Below the pieces are notes generated by a model, which ran no database searches, was not told the DNA's origin, and was given only the letters and a program-made list of their open reading frames with translations. The position numbers were made by a program, and so were the translations under genes. DNA of 64,000 nucleotides from Closterium sp. Naga37s-1. Its lineage: Eukaryota > Streptophyta > Zygnematophyceae > Desmidiales > Closteriaceae. Each line of letters begins with the position of its first letter. The stretch's first letter is position 1. This document shows positions 44,294 to 55,930 of the stretch, in pieces. The stretch is taken from contig CANJKZ010001023.1 in assembly GCA_947471745.1 (NCBI GenBank), positions 434,001 through 498,000 on the forward strand, in the 5' to 3' direction.

Positions 44294-46618
44294 CTAACGT
44301 TCCACCAGCACCAGCCACCGCTGGAACTCCTGCAGCACGTCGCTCTTCTTAGCGACCGGCATTGCCCATACAAATCGAGTATGGCGATCCTTCAGCAACA
44401 GGAAGTACAAGCTGCCATCTTTGGCAGCCACCCGAAATGGCCCGCACAAGTCAATGTGCACGACAGCTAGCGCCTCCGCTGCGTCCGAGCCCTTGGCGGG
44501 GAAGGTGTGCCGCGCCAGCTTTCCTCCTACGCACGAGACACACGGCAGGTCTGCTCCGGTCGACGACGTGATGTCGATCCCAGTAGCAACATCATGCTTC
44601 GCCGAGCTCTTGATCGTGTCGACGCTGACGTGTGCGAGCCGCGCATGCATCCTATCGGGGGTCGTCTCCGTCGCTGAGACGATCGTCCGCAAAGCCACCA
44701 CCTCGGTCGACTGCGACTGTGTCGAGCAGGGGCGAAGGTCGGTGCAGAGGACTCGTCCGGTGTAGCGTGCTCGACCGAGCACCTCCCCGGTCGCGGCGAC
44801 GAGCAGCATCTCGTCGCCATCGCCCTGCAGCAGCACTCCGCTCTCCTTCAGCTGGCCAGCAGACAGCAGGTTTGCCTGTACTCCCGGAACGCAGAGTACG
44901 TCGGGGATGAGGGCCCGCTTCCCGGCCTCCCCTTGCAGAGCGACGGTTCCGCGACCCTCGACAGGCTGCAATGCCCCGTTGAACCCACGCACGTGCTTCA
45001 CCCCGTCGCTCGGACCCATGTCGACGAAGACCGACTTCGTCCCCATCAGGTGGTGGGAGCACCCGCTATCGAGCAGCACCGCCATCGAGTTGGCCTGCAC
45101 AGCTGCCGCCACCGCCTGGAAGTCCTCGCCAGCCTCCGGCGCCAGCGAGACCGTCGGCTCCACCACGCCGACCATCGAGCACGACGCCTCCCCGTCGCCT
45201 CGGCTCTTGCCGCTGGAGCTGTCGACGTCCTTCGTCGACGACGTCTTCTTCGACGCTTGCTTCTCCTTGCGCGGCTTCTCATCTCGACGGGGGCGACGAC
45301 TGGCCGATCGACCACGGCCACCCTTGTTGTCGTCCTCGTCGCTGTCATCGCGGTCGGGGCACTCGAAGGAGAGATGGTCAGGGTCGCCGTAGATCCAGCA
45401 CTCCCGCCGTCGACCACCACCTCGTCGACCCTTGTCCCGCGTCGACCGCTTCTCGTCGACGTCCTTCGTCGACCGCCCACCTCCGCTACCACCTCCGCCC
45501 GGCTTCCCGCGCTGCCCTTGCTGCTGATTCAGCTTCGTCGATGCAGCGTAGTTTGCCTGCGGAAGGAGCTCTGTGGGCTGTTCGGCCTCCTGCATCGCCT
45601 CATCTTGAAGAATGTAGCTGGTGAGGGAGTCCTCGTCGAGGGACTCACGCGTGCCGGGCACCATCATCATCCTCTTCATGAGATTGTAGCTGCGCGGCAA
45701 GCCCTTGACGATGTGGGTGATGTAGGACGCCGTCGAGTATTCGGCGCCCGCCATTCGCATCTCAGCCAGGATCCGTCGAGCACGGTTGCAGTAATCCGTC
45801 GCCGACTCCTGCTCGCCCATCCGAATGTGAGTCATCTTCTCCTCCAGCTGCCCGATGTACAGGTCGTCCCTGACCTGGTACGTCGACATGATGAAGCGCC
45901 ATGCCTGGTGACCAGCATCCAGTCGCTCTCCACAGCTCCTCAGCGCTAGCTGCACCACCGGCGAGCAGCACCTCGAGATGACCATGAAGGTGAGCAGGTG
46001 AGCAGAACGAAACTCCCCGCGCAGCTCGACATCCTCCTCGGGCGGAATTGGCACGGTGCCGTCGGCGAAGCCCTTCAGCCCGGCGACCTCCAGCTGAGGT
46101 TCTATCGACTCCCTCCAGGTGATGAGGTCTCGTCGACCTTGCAGCGGTGCAACGGTGATCCGGTCCGGCGAGAATTTGAAGTAGCCATACGCCGGTGCAA
46201 TCCCGCCTGCAGTCACATGCGTCGTCGCCGAGAGCCCTCCACCGCTTCGTAGAGGAGAGCGACGTCGAACATCGACGCTGGCATGCGAGCTGCCTGCAGC
46301 CGCCGTCGACCGCTGCACTCGCGCCTGGATTCCGTCGACACCACCGTCGACCTTGATCACCCCTCTCTGCCTCGTGCCTTCGCTTCCGCTGACTCGTGCA
46401 CCACCGTCGACCTCGTCGTCGACGCCACCTTCGTTGCGCACCGGTCGAGGAGAAGCAGGACGGGAAGGGTGTTCCGTCGCCCACTGCGACCGGATGCCCA
46501 ACTCGGCGATCACCAGGGGGATCGTCCCGTACTCGCCATCCGCGTGGCGTCTCCTCGCGTCAGCCAAACGTGCCTCCAAGGTGTCCGCTACGCCCGCATC
46601 AACTACGGGGTCGACCAT
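44294..46618 (-). pseudogene. Element B gag, protease and start of integrase
   Basis: A 774-codon frame. The gag region has the copia-type stretches DLITWRESIEPQLEVAGLKG and MTHIRMGEQ. A Cys-rich zinc-knuckle-like segment follows (CWIYGDPDHLSFECP), then protease (LLDSGCSHHL), the pre-integrase His motif (HARLAHVS) and the integrase start with its first Asp (VVHIDLCGPF). It ends at a TAG at 44294-44296. The same frame continues immediately beyond, so this is a nonsense mutation and not a natural end. Confidence 0.85.
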
Positions 46619-46639
46619 GGCGACTATCGCTGCTGCTGG

Positions 46640-46715
46640 CCTACGAACGACTTAGTGGGTGCAAAAGTCGGCTCCTATCTGAAGGTCGCGTGTTCGATCC
46701 ACGCTCACCGCACCA
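46640..46715 (-). promoter_or_regulatory. Element B primer-binding site with extended tRNA 3'-half similarity
   Basis: Directly inside the 5' LTR the plus strand reads as a tRNA 3' end: T-arm GCGTG-TTCGATC-CACGC, acceptor strand TCACCGC, A, CCA. Anticodon-arm-like sequence (CTCCTAT loop) lies further upstream. A normal primer site needs only about 12-18 nt; here the resemblance covers at least 32 nt. Confidence 0.6.
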
Positions 46716-47794
46716 TGCGGAGAGTCACTCTACAACGGTAGTGAGCTAGACTACGGGGTTGGCACGAGCTACTAGAGGTGATCGTAGCTTTGCTTGGTTC
46801 CTTAGTGCTTGCACATTCACGAGAGAAATCGGCAAGAGTTTCCACTAGGCAAAGTCGAAATTACAGAATTGTTAAACAAGCAATGACAGAATGACTACAT
46901 CAGGCACCTAGCAACCCTGCTGCTAGCCTGGTCGACCGCCAGCACAGCTCGGTCGACCGCCTGCCAGCGTTGCGTAGAGGAGCCGCACCAGCACTGCAGA
47001 AAGGCGACCTACCAACAGAGCAGGTCGACGGCGTGCCAACGCTGCAGCAGAGCGGCTGTCCAGCGTTGCCCCGTAGAACACAGCAGTGCGCACGCTCGCA
47101 GGTGCGCGCAGACAATTGGCCCGACTTGCCTCGTTGGGCATCTGTCGGCTGTTGTCTGCGCCTGACAAGCCACATCGACTTCGGGATACCAGCCCGCAGT
47201 CGCCTTCGCCATCGCGACCTCGACGACGTTCGCGTGCCTCCGCAGAACTCGTCGAGCAGGTTACCCGGTCGACCCGGACGACCACCAGGTGCTTCCGGTC
47301 GACCACCACTACTTCTGGTCGACCCCCAGGTCCCTCTGGTCGACCACAACTCCCGTCGAGCTACCCCCTGGTCGACGGACCCCTTCCAACTGCCCCGTCG
47401 ACCTCCCGGTCGAACTGCAGGTCGACGGGATGCTCCGGAGACCTCCCGGTCGAGCAGCAAGTCGACGGGATGCTCCGGAGACCTCCCCGTCGAGCAGCAG
47501 GTCGACGGGATGCTCCGGAGACCTCCTCGTCGAGCAGCAGGTCGACGGGATGCTCCGGAGACCTCCCGGTCAAACTGCAGGTCCTGGTCGACGTCCCACC
47601 CGTCGCCCAGACCAGTCAGTTGCATCTGTCGAGCTCCCTGGTCGACAGCAACACCACAGCGGTCCCCTGCAGCTCGACGAAGCCTGTCGAGCAGCTCTCC
47701 CACTGTGAACGGTCGGCTGCTACTCCCGTACATCCGACCAAGTCGTCGGCGTTGCCCAAGCGAGGGCGGGGCCAACACTCCATTCCTGTTAACA
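46716..47794 (-). repeat. Element B 5' LTR (right copy) with four 40-bp units
   Basis: Same LTR with only four of the 40-bp units (GACGGGATGC at 47423, 47463, 47503 and 47543), which accounts for most of the length difference from the other LTR. Confidence 0.93.
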
Positions 47795-47799
47795 GCCCC

Positions 47800-49160
47800 T
47801 GCAGGCCCGTAAGGCCCGCGCGCCGCCCCTGCAGACCCGTCGGGCCCGCGAGCCGCCCCTGCAGGCCCGTCAAGCCCGCGAGCCGCCCCGGCAGGTCCGT
47901 CAGGCTAGAGTGCCGCCCCTCCTCGCGGCCACGACCTGCCACTGGCGCGGCCCCACCTGGCCCCGACTTGCAGCAGCCCGCGCGCGGCTCGCTGCTGCTC
48001 CGCGCGCCGCGTCCGCAGCCCGTGCTGCGTGCTGCAGCCCCGCGCGTCGCACTGCAGCCCCGCGCGTAGCGCTGCAGCCTCGCGCGTCGCGCTGCAGCCC
48101 CGCACGTCGCGTCAACTGCCCGCACGTCGCGCTGCAGCCCCGCGCGCCGCGGCTGCCGTCCTCGCGCAGCCCGCGGCGGCTTCGCGCGACGCGCCCGCAG
48201 CACGTGTTGCGCGCTGCAGGCCCGCGCGCCGCGGCTGCCCCTGTTCGTCGCGGCGCCCCCCCCTGGACGTCGCCCCGGCCTGTCCCGACGCCCCTCCTCT
48301 GGACGCCGCCCCTGCCTGACTGCCGCTGTCGCTCCTGCAGCAGCTGTCGCGGAGCGCCTTGCCACAGTCGCGGCCCCGCCCTGCAGCAGCTGCCGCGGAG
48401 CCTTCTGCCGCCGTCACGGCCCCACCTTGCAGCAGCTGCCGCGGAGCCTCCTGCAGCTGTCACGGCCCCGCCCTGCAGCAGCTGTAGCGGACCTGCCCTA
48501 CCGCCGACGCGGCCCTGCTCTGCCGCAGCTGTCGTGGCCCCGCCGTCGCCGCCGTCGTGCGCCTACCCGGCCGCCGCCCGCCGAGCGCCGGCCCTGACTG
48601 CCACTGGTGAGCACCTGCCTTGTTCGCGCACTGTAGCGCCACCTGCCTGCCTGCCTGCCACGCCTGCCTGCCTGCCGCGCCTGCCCTGCCCTGCCCGCGC
48701 TGCTACTGCTGCTACTGCTGCTCCTTCTGTTACTACTGCTAGGCTGCTGCTGCTGCTGCTACTACTACTGCTACTGCTACTACTGGCGGTGGCCAGATGC
48801 AGCTCTAGCGACGTTCACACGAGTCTCTCACGCCCCAGCAGCTTCGTGAGTGGTACGCTAGTTGGGGTTGTCGCAGTAGCCGTCGTAGCTGTCGCCCTGG
48901 AGCTGGTCAGTTGGGAGCGTCTGGCAGTGGCCAGCTGCAGCTGCAGCAGCGTCCGCGCGAGACACTTATGCCCCAGCAGCTTCGTAAGTGGTACGCTCAG
49001 AGTAGAGGGTCTTTGAGTACCGTTCGCTGCCCATACATCATCCGACAGGTGACCGGACTGGTCAGGCTTGCGGGACGCTTAGTCACACACAGTCCCGCTG
49101 CTTCGCCCGTCTGAGCGACGCCTGGCGTACCGAGTTTGGCGATGCGGCTGAGCTCCCCGA
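47800..49160 (+). other. Element A leader; gag not recognisable
   Basis: Very GC-rich sequence with degenerate tandem repeats (CGCGCGTCGCGCTGCAGCC type, 47990-48250) and CTG/CTA trinucleotide runs (48690-48785). No gag similarity is visible. Only the short PQQLREWY-coding stretch, the gag tail in C, survives twice (about 48832 and 48970). Confidence 0.6.
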
Positions 49161-49164
49161 CTGG

Positions 49165-50824
49165 GTGGAGCTGCTTGGACAGAGGGTGGATATATTTGCT
49201 CTTGACTTTGATGCTATTCTCACTGCCATGTATGCATTGCCTACTAGTGCTGACCGTGCCTGTTACCTGTGCGTACCGCCTGACCCAGGTATAGAGCCTG
49301 CTGCTCCAAGTGCTGGTGAGGCTGCTGCTCTAGGTGCTAGTGAGGCTGCTGCTCTAGGTGCTGGTGAGGCTGCTGCTCCAGGTGCTGGTGAGTCTGCTCT
49401 CTCTAGTACTGCGCCTGCTGAGGCCTTGTACACCTTCACACTTGACTCAGGTGCTTCCCGCTCCTTCTTTTGCGACAGCACGACCCTCACGCCGCTCAGC
49501 CGGCCGGTTCCAGTCTCCCTGGCAGACCCCTCTGGGGGTCCAGTCCTTGCGCACTCCTCCACGGTCCTGCCGTGTCCGGCGGTCCCGTCTGGCTCCCTGT
49601 CAGGTCTTCACCTCCCCTCGTTCTCTACGAACTTTGGTGAGTGGTGCTGACGTCCAGGACCAGTGGGTTGACCAGTTCACTCCTGGAGGTCAGCGCGTGA
49701 CCCACTGTACGTGCTCCCGGACAGGCCGGCACGTGGCCACGTTTACCCGTGCGCCTGGCTCAAGTCTGTACACACTTACTACTGTGTCCCCTCAGGTCGC
49801 TGCGTCTGCGTCTGCGTCAGGTCAGCTAGCGGCACCCTGCTCGTGTCGCGCTTTGTCGCACCAGACCCTCCTTTGGCACCACCTCCTTGGTCACCCCTCG
49901 GTGCAGCGCCTTCATAGCATGCACCGCCGTGTCCTTGTCTCTGGTCTTCCCAGGGTTCTCCCTCCCCTCCCACCCTCGCCTGCTCCTCCCTGTCTTCCCT
50001 GTGTCGAGGGGCGGCAGCGCGCCGCGCCTCACTCCTCCTCGTTCCCTCCCACAGAGGCTCCCCTGCAGACTCTCCACCTGGACGTGTGGGGCCCAGCCCG
50101 CGTCCGTGGACAGGGCCACGAGCGGTACTTCCTGCTGGTTGTCGACGACTACACGCGTTACACCACGGTCTTCCCCTTGCAGCGCAAGGGGGAGGTCCCT
50201 GATGTTTTGATCCCCTGGATCCGCGCTGCTCGTCTCCAGCTCCGCGAGCGGTTCCAGTCGGACTTTTCTGTCCTGCGTCTGCACTCTGATAGAGGTGGTG
50301 AGTTCTCCTTAGACCTCTTGGCAGCCTTCTGTGCGGAGCACGGCATCCGCCAGACGTTCACGCTTCCGGCCTCTCCGCAGCAGAATGGGGTAGCTGAGCG
50401 CCGCATTGGCTTAGTCATAGAGGTCGCTCGTACCTCCATGATCCATGCGGCTGCCCCCCATTTTCTGTGGCCGTTTGCGGTCCGGTACGCCGCTCATCAG
50501 CTCAACCTCTAGCCCCATGTCTCCTTGCCGGAGACCTCGCCCACACTGCTGTGGACGGGGAAGGTTGGCGATGCGACGCGTTTCCGGGTCTGGGGTGCTC
50601 GTGCCTTTGTCCGCGATACCACCGCGGACAAGCTCTCCGCCCGCGCTGTTCCCTGTGTCTTCCTTGGCTTTGTCCCTGACGCGCCTGGTTGGCAGTTTTA
50701 CCACCCCACCTCGCGCCGTGTCTTCCCCTCTCAGGACGTCACGTTCGACGAGTCGGTTCCCTTTTACCGTCTCTTCCCCTACCGCACTGCCCCTCTCCCC
50801 CCCCCCCGCCGCTCTTCCTCGCTT
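49165..50824 (+). pseudogene. Element A protease and integrase (broken)
   Basis: Protease TFTLDSGASRSFF; frameshift near 49632 by one extra base relative to C; integrase with HLDVWGPARV, LHSDRGGEFSL and QQNGVAERRIG. A TAG at 50510-50512 replaces the Trp of LNLWP. The frame shifts again at a C-run near 50800. Confidence 0.85.
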
Positions 50825-53800
50825 CAGGTGCTCCCCAGGTAGACCCCCTCCCCGCTCCCGGTCCTGCTCCTTCAGGTGTGTCTCAGGTAGACCCTCCCCC
50901 CTTGACTGCGCCGGTTGAGGTCACTGGTGACTCAGGTCCTGCTGAGGGTGGTCCTGCTCGGGGTACTGCTTCTGGGGTTGCTGAGCCTGGGGGTGCGGAG
51001 CCTGGGGGTGCTGAGCCTGGGGGTGCGGAGCCTGGAGGTGCGGAGCCTGGGGTGTGGAGACTGGAGGTGCTGAGCCTGGGTGTGAGGAGTCTGGGGGTGC
51101 TGTGCCTGGGGGTACTGAGTCTGGGGGTGCTGCACCTGGAGGCGCTGAGGCGTCTGGTGAGCAATCTCCCTGGAGCGGCCATCTGCGTAGTCGCTCCGCT
51201 GGTGCCTCGCCGCTGCGCTCTCGTTGTCGACTCCCTCTCTCCCCACAGCAGCTGCGTGAGTGGTACGCTGGCGGTCAGGGTCGCGCTGCTGGAGCTAGGG
51301 GCCCTGCTGCGGGAGGCGCTGGAGCTGGTGACTCTGCTACTGGAGTTGTTTCTGCTGGAGGTTCTGGAGCTGTTGAGGGTGCTGGAGCTGGAGGTTCGAG
51401 AGCTGCTGGTGGTGCTGGAGCTGGAGGTTTTGGAGCTGCTGCGGGTGCTGGCGCCGGAGGTTCTGGAGCTGCTGCGGGTGCTGACGCTGAGGGTTCTGAG
51501 TCTTCTGTTGCGCGGTCTCCTTGGATTAGCCGCCTTCGTCCGCGTATGCCTCTCACCTCCCAGCAGCTGCACGACTGGTACGGTCGCCGTCAGGGTCATG
51601 CTTCTGGAGCTCGGGGCTCTGCCGCTGGAGGTACTTCTGTTGACGTCACTGGAGCTGGGAGTGGTGCTGGTCCCGGAGGTGCTCGTACTGGAGGTACTGC
51701 TGGGGCTAGAGGTGCTGAGCCTGAGGGTGCTACTGCTGGAGACCCTGGGTCTGGGGGTGCTGCTGCTGGAGACACTGAGACTGGAGACCCTGGGACTGGA
51801 GGTGCCGGTTCTGGGGGTGCTGCTGCTGGTGGAGCTGGTCCTGGAGGAGCTGGCGCTGAAGGTGCTGGAGATGCTGGGGGTGCTGGAGCTGCTGGTGCTG
51901 GTGGCACTGCACAGCCCCGCCTGTTCTTTGCTCCACCATCTCCGTCGTCTCAGCCACCATCTGACTCTGTGCTTCACCAGGTTCTTAGTCTCCCTTCGTC
52001 CACAGGTCTTCCGTTACAGCCTGGCTCACCGCTGCCTGCTCCTTCTCCTTACACTGAGCAGACAGGGGGTCTTACTGAGCGTCGTGAGCCTACGTCGCGT
52101 CCTGTCTCGCCTGTCCGTTCTGGTCGTTCCGGTCGTCGTGTTCCTCGTTCGCGTCAGCCGGCTGTCACCGGCACCCACCTCGTAGTCCGTCGTCCTTCCT
52201 CTCCTCCGCAGCGTTTTCCCCTGCCGTCCCCTCCCGCGTCTTCTCTACCTACCATTCCTGAGCCTGAGTCTGACTGCACCCGTGCTGCTCACCCTACTGT
52301 CACGCGTCTGCTCGCCACAGTTGTCACAGACCAGTCGTTTGAGTCTGCTGCTGCGTCTGCCTTAGTCGTTGAGCTTGTTGACTTTGCTGCTGCCTGTCGT
52401 CTAGACTACGCCGCTAGTCTGGTTGCTGAGTCTGAGTCTGTCTGTCCTCCGTCCGTCGGGGGTGAGTGTGCTCTTAGCACGGACGTCCTTGAGGACAGGC
52501 AGGAGGACCTTGAGTGTCTTGCGGCCGCTGCGCCTCATCTCGTGTCCATGCTGCTCGCCCCTAAGGGAGACCCGGATGCTCCAGACATCCCGACCCCGCA
52601 CTCTTACGCTGAGGCGATCGCGGGTGAGTACTCCTCTCAGTGGCAGACAGCCATGGATGCAGAGATGGCATCCTGGATGTCCACAGGCACCTACGTCGAC
52701 GAGGTTCCCCCTCCTGGGGCGAACATCGTCAGTGGCATGTGGATTTTCAGGGTGAAGCGGCCGCCAGGTTCTCCGCCTGTCTTCAAGGCTCGTTACGTTG
52801 CTCGAGGCTTTAGTCAGCGGGAGGGAGTCGACTTCTTCCAGACCTTCTCCCCCACCCCGAAGATGACCAGTCTTCGGGTGCTGCTGCACGTTGCCACTCA
52901 GCGTGACTACGAGCTTCACGCTCTTGACTTCAGCTCAGCCTTCTAACAGGGCAACCTGCACAAGGAGGTTCTGGCTGCGCCGCCCTCCTGGCTTCACTGG
53001 GTCGTTCCCTCCTGGTACCCAGTGGAGCCTCCGGCGGCCAGTCTACGGTCTCCGCCAGGCGCCGCGTGAGTGGCACGACACACTGAGGACGACACTTGCG
53101 GCTCTCGGGTTTTCTCCTTCGACTGCTGACCCGTCGCTGTTTCTGCGCACCGACACTTCGCTGCCGCCGTTCTACATCCTCGTCTACGTCGACGACTTGG
53201 TCTTTGCCACTGCTGACACTGATGCTCTCACCCTGGTGAAGTCGGAGCTGCAGAAGAGACACACGTGCACAGACCTGGATGAGCTGCGCAGTTACCTTGG
53301 CTTGCAGATCACCCGGGACAGAGCACGCCGCACCATCACACTGACTCAGTCACACATGGTGCAGCAGGTCCTTCAGCGCTTCGGCTTCACCTGGTCCTCG
53401 GCACAGGCCACTCCTCTGGCTACAGGTCACTCGCTCTCAGCTCCACCTTCGGACGAGTCCGTAGAGCCGAGTGGTCCTTACCCAGAGCTAGTGGGCTGCC
53501 TCATGTACCTGATGACCTGCACTCGTCCTGACCTTGCGTACCCTCTTGGCCTTCTGGCTCGCTACGTGGCTCCTGGTCGACACCGAAAGGTGCACATGGA
53601 TGCAGCTAAGAGGGTACTACGCTACTTGTGCAGTACATCGGGCATGAGGCTCGTGCTTGGAGGACGGAGCGACGTTGTCCTCACTGGGCACTCAGACGCT
53701 TCTTGGGTTGACGACCAGGCTACGCAGCGGTCATCACAGGGTTACACCTTCAGCCTTGGCTCTGGTTCAGTTTCTTGGCGTTCTACACGCTCGTCTTCAG

Positions 53801-54162
53801 TTCTCAGCTCCAGTTGTGAGGCTGAGATCTACGCCACAGCCATGGCTGCACAGGAGTTACGTTGGCTTACCTACCTGCTGACCGACCTGGGAGAGCGGCC
53901 TCGTTCTCCTCCAGTGCTGTACGTCGACAACAAGGCCGCCATTGCCTTGTGTCAGAAGCACAGACTGGAGCACAGAATGAAGCACATCGCTCTGCGTTAC
54001 TTCCTGGCTCGAGAGTTGCAGCAGCGTGGTCAGCTTCGTCTTGCTCACGTGGCCACTCGAGCCAACACTGCTGATATATTCACCAAGGCACTTCCGTCTG
54101 GTGATCATCAGCGTTTCTGCACTTTGTTAGGCCTTGTGCCCACTTTTCCTCACTTGCTGTAG
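50825..54162 (+). pseudogene. Element A linker, reverse transcriptase and RNase H (broken)
   Basis: The linker has G-A-E-P-G repeats, two LREWY/LHDWY peptides and a frame change near 51050. RT is interrupted by TAA at 52944-52946 (where C has a Leu codon, in FLQG) and by a one-base insertion near 52970. The frame then runs through WLRRPPGFTGSF, YVDDLVFAT (about 53184) and complete RNase H to LPHLL-equivalent FPHLL and TAG. Catalytic motifs survive but the protein cannot be made in one piece. Confidence 0.85.
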
Positions 54163-54410
54163 ACTTTGCTTGTACTGTGATCTATATATACATATTTATA
54201 CATATATATATAAACCTGCATGCTTGTTCTGCTAGGTAGAGATCACTGTACTGCTGTTGTTGCATATATACCTCTGCATGTGAACTGGCCTTGTGGCCCT
54301 TTGCTTGTGCTCAGTGTGTGTGGTGTCGTTGTGATCCACCCTGAGCTTGGTTTGCTTCTCTTGTCTGGTCTTGTGACCCCTTGCTCTCCCCCACTTTGCC
54401 TATGGGGGTG

Positions 54411-54544
54411 TGTCAAAGTATATATATGCTATATATATTTGGGCTGTAGTGGGGTAGCCAATATGGGGTACAGCCCCTTTTAGGGTTTCATACTTGTACC
54501 CAACCCTTTCATAGTTCATTCATTCTTGCTGCTAGATTCTAACA
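54411..54544 (+). repeat. Element A 3' LTR
   Basis: 134 bp, three substitutions relative to the 5' copy, preceded by CCTATGGGGGTG (polypurine tract). Confidence 0.93.
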
Positions 54545-55930
54545 TAAACTCCGCACCGCCGTGGTCTCAATAATGAGTACCGCCATCCACGATCACCACA
54601 AAACCGATTCCGAACGCACGCAACTCATTTTCCGTAGCCACACGAAACTGTGCGGCATTCAACAAACAAAACCAACATCACCCTTATGACTAGTTGACCT
54701 CCACTTGTTGTACCCCCACTTGCACGACCAAGGCATAATATTCATCCCACAGAAGGAAGAAGAATAAGCGAGCGAAGAAGCATAAGAATTGCGCTGAGAA
54801 AGTGAAGAACGTCGCCGTCGCATCGCCCCAAGTGACACGGGTTGGGGCGACAACACAGGCGGTAGCTGAGGAAGGTATGAAGGTAACAGGATAGACATCG
54901 ACTAAGGTTGAGGGTCAGATTATGGAGGCTCGGGAGGAGGCAACACAAATCAAGGCCCAAATTTGAACACACGGGGCTCCGCAGACAACCGTGAATGACA
55001 AAGGGGGGGGAATTGCAGAGGCAACTAAACATGCTATTGCTCCACTTGGTCGCCCTCTACGGCAAGCAATACCACTACCTAAAGAATCACCAACGACTCT
55101 GGCGATAACAATCCCGTGCGATTGCCTATGGTTCCAATCCGACCAGTCTGTATTTTCTCACACCAACAACCTATGATCCAGACTATGTTCGTGTTTGTTA
55201 TAACAACAAACTGCCAGTCTCGGAGAACATTTAAGGACCGAATTCGCTCATTCTCATTCGATCGGAGCCTGAACTAGAAGGGTCGTGCCACACCAAAGGC
55301 ACCAAAATTCACCAAGAACACGGCATCAGAATCCATTAAACACTTATGAAGCAGTGCAAGAGCTACATTCGACCGTATGGTTTCCAACGATGCTAAAAAG
55401 ATCGCTGGATGCTGAAATCTTCATGCCCGGTCCATACTACGCCCGGATGGCACGCAACTAACGTCCACCAGCCAACTCTACGTCTCGATCGTTTGTCCCG
55501 GAACCACGCTTACCCATCAACTCGCCCCGTTACATTGACATGGCATAAACCGTTATTCGAGACTACAAAAGGTCTATGTCGACTTCCTCGTTGTTGGCTC
55601 CAACGAGCTCAATTACAAAACTTACACTCTCACCTTCTTCGGCACCAACACGCGATATTCCTGGATGGTCAATATTCCGTTTTGAAGCAGTGCATACAAA
55701 GTATTTTTGGCTTTGCTTATTCATGCGCAACAACATTCAGGACAGAAACCAAATATTTGGCAAACCGACGGGCAAGAATCCGCAGCAAAGTAAATCAGGA
55801 TTACCTTGCGGCGGCACATCTTGCCGCCCTACACACACCTATAGCGTTGCCGACAGGACCGATGGCAAGTCGACGATGAAAGTTAGCACACTACTGAAGT
55901 TAACCTCCTCTAGACAACAATGACAGGGGT
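54545..55930 (+). pseudogene. Decayed retroelement remnant (gag-like and integrase-like fragments)
   Basis: Across stops and shifts the plus strand shows an Ala/Glu/Lys-rich helical stretch (AEKVKNVAVASPQ … KVEGQIMEAREEATQIKAQ, 54790-54965). Near 55570-55675 it has VYVDFLVVGSNELNYKTY and TLTFFGTNTRYSWMVN, which resemble the first part of a retroviral-type integrase core. No LTRs were found. The assignment is by eye and tentative. The first ~120 bp next to element A contain an unassigned minus-strand protein-like stretch. Confidence 0.35.

Larger units (their letters stand above)
32992..47794 (-). mobile_element. Element B: minus-oriented Ty1/copia retrotransposon inserted in A, interrupted by C
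   Basis: Long direct repeats 32992-34151 (1,160 bp) and 46716-47794 (1,079 bp) are flanked by a perfect 5-bp duplication GCCCC (32987-32991 and 47795-47799). On the minus strand the LTRs begin TGTTAACA and end CCGCA. They differ by roughly eight substitutions, one indel and two 40-bp repeat units. Without C, B is about 7.64 kb and encodes gag, protease, integrase, RT and RNase H in copia order, with one in-frame stop and one frameshift. It has an unusually high density of GTCGAC in both LTR and coding parts. Confidence 0.95.
32679..54544 (+). mobile_element. Element A: outermost Ty1/copia LTR retrotransposon, interrupted and defective
   Basis: The two 134-bp LTRs (32679-32812 and 54411-54544) begin TGTCAAAG, end CTAACA, and differ at three positions. 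The 5' LTR is followed by TGGTTTCAGAGC, close to the initiator-Met primer site. The 3' LTR is preceded by a G-rich tract. Flanking pentamers are tatac and taaac, an imperfect duplication. Without the inserted element B it is about 7.06 kb. It carries protease, integrase, RT and RNase H but no recognisable gag, plus two stops and several frameshifts. It is the oldest of the nest. Confidence 0.92.

Noticed and set aside
47910..49016. Long plus-strand frame of Ala/Pro/Arg/Cys composition in element A
   Set aside because: Composition follows the GC-rich tandem repeats and frames overlap on both strands. No similarity to the gag of element C.
39700..50830. Programmed frameshift between integrase and reverse transcriptase shared by elements A and C
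   Set aside because: Both elements change frame near the linker, but at different homopolymer runs. Independent indels or sequencing errors in C-runs explain this better.
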